In this document: one piece after another, positions 46,468 through 51,996 of the stretch
Numbering within the stretch: the first letter of the stretch is position 1
How the letters are laid out: each line of letters begins with the position of its first letter
Origin: an uncultured Bacteroidales bacterium
Lineage (GTDB): Bacteria; Bacteroidota; Bacteroidia; Bacteroidales; Paludibacteraceae
Direction of reading: 5' to 3'
Assembly: GCA_946616535.1 (NCBI GenBank)
Contig: CAMOJA010000010.1
Coordinates: 1-51,996, forward strand
DNA: 51,996 nt
Notes under the pieces: model-generated
What the model saw: only the letters and a program-made list of their open reading frames with translations
The model's database searches: none
What the model was told of the DNA's origin: nothing
Position numbers and translations under genes: made by a program

Positions 46468-47223
46468 ATGAGAACAAGATCAGGAAATAAGAAAGTTGAA
46501 AAACCTTTCCCATTGGAAACACTGCTGAAGACATGGCCGTGGAATCTTGTGTCTGATATCGTCACCCGGAAATATGATTATCCTTCCGATGATAAGGAAG
46601 CCTATCAGAAGGCAGTGAAAGAGAATCAGCTGTTTACTGCGAAACTGTATGTACCCGGATTTCTGGAGGTGTTAGAAGACCTGACAGACCGGGAGCAGAA
46701 GGTGCTGCGTCTTCGTTATGAAGAAGGCATGACTTATGAACAGACCGGGAACGAGTTTGGCGTGACCCGTGAACGGATCAGACAAGTGGAAGAAAAGGCT
46801 ATGAGAAAGCTGAGAAATCCGTTTTTTGCAAAGCAGTATATCCTGGTGGATGCTAAGACCACACAGAATCTGAAAAAGGAAAACGAGGACCTTATGCTTC
46901 AGGTGGTCTGCCTCCGGGATAAGCTGAAGAAGATCTATGATGCGGTTGGCGTACATCCGGACGAAGCAGAGAAAAAGGCAAAAGAGGCGGTTAAGCCAGA
47001 GCCGAAACATTTGCCGAGCATCGACGAAATGGAACTGTCGGTCAGGTCTTACAACTGTCTGAAAAGAGCCGGAATCAACACCATCGACCAGCTGAAAGGT
47101 AAAACGAGTAAAGACCTGATGCGTGTCAGAAATCTCGGCAGAAAATCCATGATCGAGGTGATTACCAAAGCAAAAGAATGGGGAATCACAATCCCTATGG
47201 TTGCGGAGGATGGTGATGACTGA
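46468..47223 (+). CDS. Sigma region 4 fused to RNA polymerase alpha-CTD-like domain
   Basis: 251 residues from ATG 46468. Residues about 70-115 are a sigma-70 region 4 helix-turn-helix ([40 protein letters not shown]). A coiled coil follows ([20 protein letters not shown]). Residues about 185-245 match the alpha subunit C-terminal domain with its helix-hairpin-helix ([40 protein letters not shown]). Regions 2 and 3 of a sigma factor are absent, so it cannot replace sigma fully. It probably binds a -35-like element and/or UP-type DNA and remodels host polymerase for late genes. Confidence 0.85.
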   Translation: MRTRSGNKKVEKPFPLETLLKTWPWNLVSDIVTRKYDYPSDDKEAYQKAVKENQLFTAKLYVPGFLEVLEDLTDREQKVLRLRYEEGMTYEQTGNEFGVTRERIRQVEEKAMRKLRNPFFAKQYILVDAKTTQNLKKENEDLMLQVVCLRDKLKKIYDAVGVHPDEAEKKAKEAVKPEPKHLPSIDEMELSVRSYNCLKRAGINTIDQLKGKTSKDLMRVRNLGRKSMIEVITKAKEWGITIPMVAEDGDD

Positions 47224-47512
47224 GAACGCCCAGAAGAAAATCGGCAGGATGTATGAGCTTTTCGGCCACTGTGAAAACAACGAAGCAATTTGCAAAAACT
47301 GTAAACACCTGACAAGTTATACCGCTAACCGGAGGTGGTATAAATGCGAATGTTTCGGAAACAGCAGTTCTGAAAGCACAGATTGGCGTATCGGTTGGCT
47401 GGCCTGCGGTCTCTACAACAAACCTTATGATGGGAAGCCTGTTGTGGAGATCCGGGCAAGGAAAAAGAAAAAGGATCTGCAGGTAGAAGGGCAGATGGAG
47501 ATGGAGTTGTAG
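47216..47512 (+). CDS. Zinc-ribbon-like small protein
   Basis: 98 residues from ATG 47216 overlapping the previous gene (GGATGGTG upstream). Cys pattern [19 protein letters not shown], plus WLACGLY; basic/acidic tail ([14 protein letters not shown]). Unknown. Confidence 0.6.
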   Translation: MTENAQKKIGRMYELFGHCENNEAICKNCKHLTSYTANRRWYKCECFGNSSSESTDWRIGWLACGLYNKPYDGKPVVEIRARKKKKDLQVEGQMEMEL

Positions 47513-48109
<597 letters not shown>

Positions 48110-48128
48110 AATGTCAGACAATAGGAAT

Positions 48129-48137
48129 GGGGGGGGG
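48129..48137 (+). repeat. Run of nine G
   Basis: Homopolymer at the third frame junction of the interrupted gene; the longest single-base run noticed in the window. Confidence 0.8.
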
Positions 48138-48229
48138 AGGAAGAGTCAGAGACTTCGCCAACCTTACTGGGATCAGGACTAATAAATCACGCGCTATCGA
48201 TTGCAGGTTATGGAAAAACTATCGACAAT

Positions 48230-49072
48230 TTGCGGGTACAGAGGATGATGGGAATAAATCTTCTGACGGGAAAAGCGAGCCAGGAGAGTATCCCTAGCGA
48301 GAAAGACAGGTCCATGTTTTCCTGCGAAAAGTATCAGTTCTTCCTTGATGCGCCATTTGAGATCAGTAATGCCTGTTGCAATGTCATGAAAAAGTCTCCC
48401 ACCAAGAAGTATGCAAAAGAGACCGGGAGATATCCGATAACAGCACAAATGGCATCAGAAAGCAGACTGCGGTCTCAGCAGTGGCTCAATCATGGCTGTA
48501 ATGGTTTTGACATGAAAAGCCCGATATCGAATCCGATGTCTTTCTGGTTTGAACAGGATGTGCTGGCGTATGTGGTTGAGAATCATCTGAAATTGGCAAG
48601 TCCATACGGGCAGATTATTGCCGATGACGGTGAACAAATTGACGGACAGATAAGCCTTTCTGATTTCGGTGTCCTCGATCTTGAAAGACCGTTACTAAAA
48701 ACAACAGGGCTTGAAAGAACCGGCTGTGCTTTCTGCGGATATGGATGCCATCGAGAAAAGAGACCGAACCGGTTTGAACTGATTGATGTGGTATCAAATC
48801 CTACCATCAGGGACTTCTGTATGAGAGGCGGAAGGTTTGAGGGAACAACAGGACTTTGGAAGCCTGACGAAAGAGGCCTGGGGATGTGGTTCGTCATCCA
48901 GTGGATAAACTTTGCTGGCAACTTCAGCATCTACATTCCAGAGTATGAACGGTACGAAAAAGAGTACGGAAATGAGTTTACCAGAATGTTTCTGGAACAG
49001 GCAAAAGAGATTGGTGTAAGGGAAGTGGAAGAGCGGAAGGCAAGACGGAAAAGCCGCCAAGCAAAGAAATAA
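48230..49072 (+). CDS. PAPS reductase-like C-terminal part
   Basis: 280 residues from TTG 48230 to 49072; the frame is open back to 48125. EKYQFFLDAPFEISNACCNV, KKYAKETGRYPITAQMASES, GFDMKSPISNPMSFWFEQDV, and the cysteine cluster GCAFCGYGCHREK are characteristic of the C-terminal half of phage PAPS-reductase/DndC-like proteins. No clear ribosome-binding site, so it is probably not an independent gene but the tail of the interrupted one. Confidence 0.65.
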   Translation: MRVQRMMGINLLTGKASQESIPSEKDRSMFSCEKYQFFLDAPFEISNACCNVMKKSPTKKYAKETGRYPITAQMASESRLRSQQWLNHGCNGFDMKSPISNPMSFWFEQDVLAYVVENHLKLASPYGQIIADDGEQIDGQISLSDFGVLDLERPLLKTTGLERTGCAFCGYGCHREKRPNRFELIDVVSNPTIRDFCMRGGRFEGTTGLWKPDERGLGMWFVIQWINFAGNFSIYIPEYERYEKEYGNEFTRMFLEQAKEIGVREVEERKARRKSRQAKK

Positions 49073-49155
49073 AAACACGAATTCCGCATTTTAAGTGCCG
49101 AATTTGACAAAATATTGCAGATTTTGGGGTTTAAACGGAAGAAATGGGGTTTTAA

Positions 49156-49338
49156 ATGGCGATTGAGGTTGTTTACACAGATGATATTCCTGGAAGCTGC
49201 CGGGAGTGTAAATTCTATCTCGGCATGTGTGGAATCACGAAAAGGAAACTGCATCTGGAGGACTATTATACCGAAACGGGGAGACCTGAGTGGTGCCCGC
49301 TGACAGAGTATCCGGGAGGCAATAATGAAACTGAATGA
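49156..49338 (+). CDS. Small zinc-binding-type protein
   Basis: 60 residues from ATG 49156. CRECKFYLGMCGITK and a later Cys (PEWCPLTEY) form a four-Cys pattern. It overlaps the next gene by 14 nt. Confidence 0.6.
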   Translation: MAIEVVYTDDIPGSCRECKFYLGMCGITKRKLHLEDYYTETGRPEWCPLTEYPGGNNETE

Positions 49339-49699
49339 CATCATAAAGAAAAAGGCTGACCTGATCAAGGAAGGATATAAAATTGAGAACGAAATGATCA
49401 GATGGGTCGATGTAAAGGTATATGGCCATTTTGGAAACACGGTGTGCCTGGAAATAATGGGGCAAAATTGCTATCTGTTTGGTTCATTCATGTGCACCGG
49501 TAATACAGGTATGCTTATCAAAGCTTTTATCGAACTGTTTGATTTAACAGAGGAAGATGGTGTCCGCATAAGTGATATCAAGAACCTTCCATGTCAGGTA
49601 GTCTTGGATAGCCACGGTACATGTGTGGTCGGATTTGGACATTTCATGAAAGATCGGTTTGTCATGGATCACGAATTTGCCAAGATCGATGATAAATGA
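49325..49699 (+). CDS. Accessory phage protein of unknown function
   Basis: 124 residues from ATG 49325 (GGGAGG upstream). Alpha/beta, MIRWVDVKVYGHFGNTVCLE, CYLFGSFMCTGNTGMLIKAF. No family recognised. Confidence 0.6.
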   Translation: MKLNDIIKKKADLIKEGYKIENEMIRWVDVKVYGHFGNTVCLEIMGQNCYLFGSFMCTGNTGMLIKAFIELFDLTEEDGVRISDIKNLPCQVVLDSHGTCVVGFGHFMKDRFVMDHEFAKIDDK

Positions 49700-49713
49700 T
49701 CATGATAGGGGAC

Positions 49714-49995
49714 ATGAACATGGATAAATCAAGTGAGGAATACAAAGAGTTTAAGGCGAAATATGAAGCTGATCAGAAATTCCGCAGAGATCATCCTGAA
49801 CTGTATCCCTGGTTTGAGTATAAGATGTTTGGATTCCATCAGATGTCATATCTTTCTGATAGCGAGGTAGAAGAGGCTGTAAAGTTCTATCACCTGCACA
49901 AGACATCAAAGGGATGGGAGCGGTACGGAAGACAGCCGATTGTGATTCTGAGAAGGGAGAAGACAGCCAATGTGGGAAAAGTAACCGCCAATTAA
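49714..49995 (+). CDS. Accessory phage protein of unknown function
   Basis: About 93 residues; starts at ATG 49714 or 49720 (TAGGGG upstream; the frame opens at 49696). Charged N-terminus (SSEEYKEFKAKYEADQKFRR), then PWFEYKMFGFHQMSYLSDSE. Unknown. Confidence 0.55.
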   Translation: MNMDKSSEEYKEFKAKYEADQKFRRDHPELYPWFEYKMFGFHQMSYLSDSEVEEAVKFYHLHKTSKGWERYGRQPIVILRREKTANVGKVTAN

Positions 49996-50017
49996 AGGCA
50001 GGCAGAGGGGATGCGCA

Positions 50018-50302
50018 TTGAATCCTGTCTATGATGTTGCACCTATGGATATGCTGATTGCTGTCGGTTTTGGCGATGCGAAAGTGACGAAGGACAACGA
50101 AACGATTTATACAGAGCCAACAGAATATGATCCTGAACACGAAGACGGATTCTGGTGTACACAGGATGCCGAGAATGAAGCACTGAAAGATCCTGACCAT
50201 GATTGGAGAATCGTTCTGTATGCTCCGCTTTACGGACGGACATTTCAGAGACAGGCTCCGGGAGAATGGGTTCTGGTGGCAGAGAATAGAGGGTTTGCGT
50301 GA
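50018..50302 (+). CDS. Accessory phage protein of unknown function
   Basis: 94 residues from TTG 50018 with AGAGGGGATG upstream. Acidic, with DPEHEDGFWCTQDAENEALK and PGEWVLVAENRGFA. Unknown. Confidence 0.55.
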   Translation: MNPVYDVAPMDMLIAVGFGDAKVTKDNETIYTEPTEYDPEHEDGFWCTQDAENEALKDPDHDWRIVLYAPLYGRTFQRQAPGEWVLVAENRGFA

Positions 50303-50523
50303 TGATCCCTGAATACGAAGAATGGGAAGAAGCCTTTAGAAGAATGATGAAGATGGTGGAGGACACAAGAAAAATCTCCGCTACCATCGGAGAAATCAGC
50401 CTGATGAAATATCCGCATCCTGAGACACATAAGATGGAAGTGCGGCGCTATCAGGAAGGCTGGAATGCAGCTATAGACCGAATTTTGAACATGGAAGAGG
50501 TAAAGACAGATGGTAATGCTTAA
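50299..50523 (+). CDS. Small helical accessory protein
   Basis: 74 residues; start at GTG 50299 or ATG 50302, overlapping the previous stop. Helical EEWEEAFRRMMKMVEDTRKI, KMEVRRYQEGWNAAIDRILN. Unknown. Confidence 0.5.
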   Translation: MMIPEYEEWEEAFRRMMKMVEDTRKISATIGEISLMKYPHPETHKMEVRRYQEGWNAAIDRILNMEEVKTDGNA

Positions 50524-50668
50524 TGATACTGTTGCAGATATCCTTAGAAATTACATTGAGGCATACTGTGATGCGGACGGGAATGAAGAGCGGTTGCTCA
50601 TTGCTGCAAGGCTTGTCGGAGCATTAGATATGGCACTGGCTACTGCGGAGGTAAATGATGGGAACTAA
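50510..50668 (+). CDS. Small helical accessory protein
   Basis: 52 residues from ATG 50510, overlapping the neighbours on both sides. MVMLNDTVADILRNYIEAYC with an acidic helix and LLIAARLVGALDMALATAEV. The opening MLNDTV resembles the start of the 662-958 protein (MITLNDTV). Unknown. Confidence 0.5.
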   Translation: MVMLNDTVADILRNYIEAYCDADGNEERLLIAARLVGALDMALATAEVNDGN

Positions 50669-50999
50669 CTACTATGTGGTGCCAAACCGTCCGAGCGTGG
50701 AAAATCCGATTCACATCGGCAAATCATCTTTCGGATGGAAATTTCTTTTTCATGAAGTGCATGACACTTGGAATAATCCGCCGATTGTCTGGGAGCGGTT
50801 CGAAGATGTCCGGGACTGGCTGAAGAAGTACACGGTGGACAGCAAGGATTTTGTGATCATGGATGAGTACGACCGGATTATCAGCTATGACGAGCTGATG
50901 GATATCATCGCCACGAAACAGCTGACGGATAATCAGGATGACTTCCTGTACAACAAAAATGTAGGCGGCTACCGCTTTGAGGAAGGGGAGTTTTGTTGA
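50658..50999 (+). CDS. Conserved accessory phage protein
   Basis: 113 residues from ATG 50658 (GGAGGT upstream). MGTNYYVVPNRPSVENPIHI and IGKSSFGWKFLFHE are a pattern I recognise from phage accessory regions; unknown function. Confidence 0.65.
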   Translation: MGTNYYVVPNRPSVENPIHIGKSSFGWKFLFHEVHDTWNNPPIVWERFEDVRDWLKKYTVDSKDFVIMDEYDRIISYDELMDIIATKQLTDNQDDFLYNKNVGGYRFEEGEFC

Positions 51000-51217
51000 T
51001 GGCAATGAGCAGAATTAAAGGGAGATATGTGGCAACTGTAGAGGTTGATTTTGATGCTGAACGTGAACCCGGAATGATTCCAATCGAAGAAATACAGGAG
51101 AGGTTTCGTAACAACACGCTTACAGAAATGATTCAAGAGACACTTGCAACCGGATTTTACTACGGAAAAGTACAGGTGACACAGCAGTACGCAGACATCT
51201 ACGAGGTGGAAGAATGA
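50999..51217 (+). CDS. Accessory phage protein of unknown function
   Basis: 72 residues from ATG 50999, overlapping the previous stop (GGAAGGGGAG upstream). RYVATVEVDFDAEREPGMIP then a helix. Unknown. Confidence 0.55.
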   Translation: MAMSRIKGRYVATVEVDFDAEREPGMIPIEEIQERFRNNTLTEMIQETLATGFYYGKVQVTQQYADIYEVEE

Positions 51218-51735
51218 GCGGAGAGGTGTGTGGAGACAACCGTTTTGAATTGATAGACAAGTACAAGAGAAAACTGATTGAAGCAACGAATATTGAAGCG
51301 TCCACAGATGAGATGGCAGTCCTTGATGAAATTCTGTTCCGTTTCTGGCAAGTGGGATGGCTTCATAAATTAGAGCTAACTGAAAGTGCGAGTGATCTAA
51401 TAGACAGAAAAACGGTGCTGTGGCTAATAGAAAATGGAAGTAAGAAAATAGATTGGGGGCAGAGCAAAGACGGTGATGCATTCAAGTCATTTACGGAAGG
51501 TTTATATTGGATGATTGCAGATAGGAACGATATTCCATCCGTAGAACCAGAATGGAAGACCGGGAGATGGATTAAGCCCACAGGAATGATGCCACCAGAA
51601 TATCACGGTCATTATGAATGTTCAGAATGCGGAGCGTGGGCAGGAAGACCATGGCATAGGCCGTGGAGTGGTGTCGTGCTGTCAAGGCATTGTCCCGGAT
51701 GCGGTATTAAAATGGAGAATGCAAATGAAGAATGA
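51214..51735 (+). CDS. Accessory protein with C-terminal zinc ribbon
   Basis: 173 residues from ATG 51214, overlapping the previous stop. Helical N-terminal part and a C-terminal zinc ribbon: YECSECGAWAGRPWHRPW...HCPGCGIKM (CxxC...CxxC). Unknown, possibly nucleic-acid binding. Confidence 0.6.
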   Translation: MSGEVCGDNRFELIDKYKRKLIEATNIEASTDEMAVLDEILFRFWQVGWLHKLELTESASDLIDRKTVLWLIENGSKKIDWGQSKDGDAFKSFTEGLYWMIADRNDIPSVEPEWKTGRWIKPTGMMPPEYHGHYECSECGAWAGRPWHRPWSGVVLSRHCPGCGIKMENANEE

Positions 51736-51952
51736 AATTAGATCACAGACCGAAGATAAAGTCCGTACACAGCTAACCTTCTGCGCAAATCTGATTGACC
51801 GTCTGAGAGCGGATATCAGAGACAGCATCGAAGCGCAGGCAAAAGACCCTTGGGATACCTACAATCAGATGAGATATCACAGCAGGTACGAAAATGAGAT
51901 TATCAGGATTCGCCGGGAACTGCTGAAAGCGGCGAAGATGCTGGAGGGATGA
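51725..51952 (+). CDS. Small helical accessory protein
   Basis: 75 residues from ATG 51725 (GGAGAATGCA upstream); the same frame is open further upstream within the preceding gene, but that is shadow sequence. TQLTFCANLIDRLRADIRDS, YENEIIRIRRELLKAAKML. Unknown. Confidence 0.55.
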   Translation: MKNEIRSQTEDKVRTQLTFCANLIDRLRADIRDSIEAQAKDPWDTYNQMRYHSRYENEIIRIRRELLKAAKMLEG

Positions 51953-51996
51953 TGTGTAAGTTTTGCGATGGAATAGCAAGTATAAAAGATTGCCAT
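51952..51996 (+). CDS. Partial gene at window edge
   Basis: Begins ATG 51952 (GGAGGG upstream), reads MCKFCDGIASIKDCH and runs off the window. The CxxC start suggests another small zinc-binding protein. Confidence 0.45.
   Translation, partial: MCKFCDGIASIKDCH

Noticed and set aside
49100..49135. Promoter with TTGACA at about 49105
   Set aside because: No -10 hexamer at 16-18 nt; the only TTTAAA is too far downstream.

Overview
This window looks like most of the genome of a temperate, tailed dsDNA phage (long, non-contractile-type tail) that infects a Gram-positive, probably gut Clostridia/Lachnospiraceae-type host. The evidence is a head/tail module with SPP1-like portal and MuF-like genes, an 1800-residue tape measure, a holin plus amidase/SH3 lysin, strong AGGAGG ribosome-binding sites, TTG and GTG starts, and no recognisable bacterial housekeeping gene. 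The lysis module is followed directly by a putative attP region and then the integrase/repressor module. That is the order of a circular or virion genome, not of a chromosomally integrated prophage.

Layout. 1-958: end of an accessory region (ThyX-like and crAss001_48-type proteins). 959-2350: about 1.4 kb of tRNA genes and highly anomalous tRNA-like elements, including canonical tRNA-Gln(TTG) and tRNA-Pro(TGG). 2.5-18.5 kb: packaging and morphogenesis, in the order large terminase (split by a LAGLIDADG intein in its Walker A motif), a DUF1492-like regulator, portal, MuF-like protein, scaffold, major capsid, connectors, tail tube, a frameshifted tail chaperone pair and the tape measure. 18.6-28.1 kb: tail tip and adsorption genes, including a six-cassette invertible tail-fibre locus (shufflon) around its own tyrosine recombinase at 21.8-25.05 kb. 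28.1-30.1 kb: lysis. 30.1-34.4 kb: attP, integrase, two candidate small RNAs flanking a small gene, a secreted protein, ImmA-like protease, CI-like repressor and Cro-like protein. 34.4-42.1 kb: early genes, including a roughly 450-bp (GGNNN)n array, a replication initiator with internal iterons (probable origin), an SbcC-like ATPase, RecT and an MBL-fold nuclease. 42.1-52 kb: a C5 DNA methyltransferase, a YfaP-like protein, a sigma region 4/alpha-CTD fusion, a PAPS-reductase-like gene broken at a GACA microsatellite, and many small zinc-ribbon or unknown proteins. The last gene is cut by the window edge.

How it works together (inference). CI and ImmA hold lysogeny at the divergent 33.9-34.1 kb promoter/operator. 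Early transcription runs rightward through recombination and replication genes. The DUF1492-like and sigma4/alpha-CTD proteins are the best candidates for late gene control. Late transcription runs through the morphogenesis genes, which are punctuated by several intrinsic terminators. Host range is probably diversified by DNA inversion of fibre C-termini.

Most notable observations: the tyrosine-recombinase shufflon with six exact copies of AAATAGCAG; the tRNA-like cluster whose acceptor and T arms are mostly intact while the anticodon domains are expanded, shortened or replaced; the period-5 GG array; the paired small-RNA units; and the GACA-interrupted gene. All calls are by eye from the sequence. 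No database search or folding program was run.
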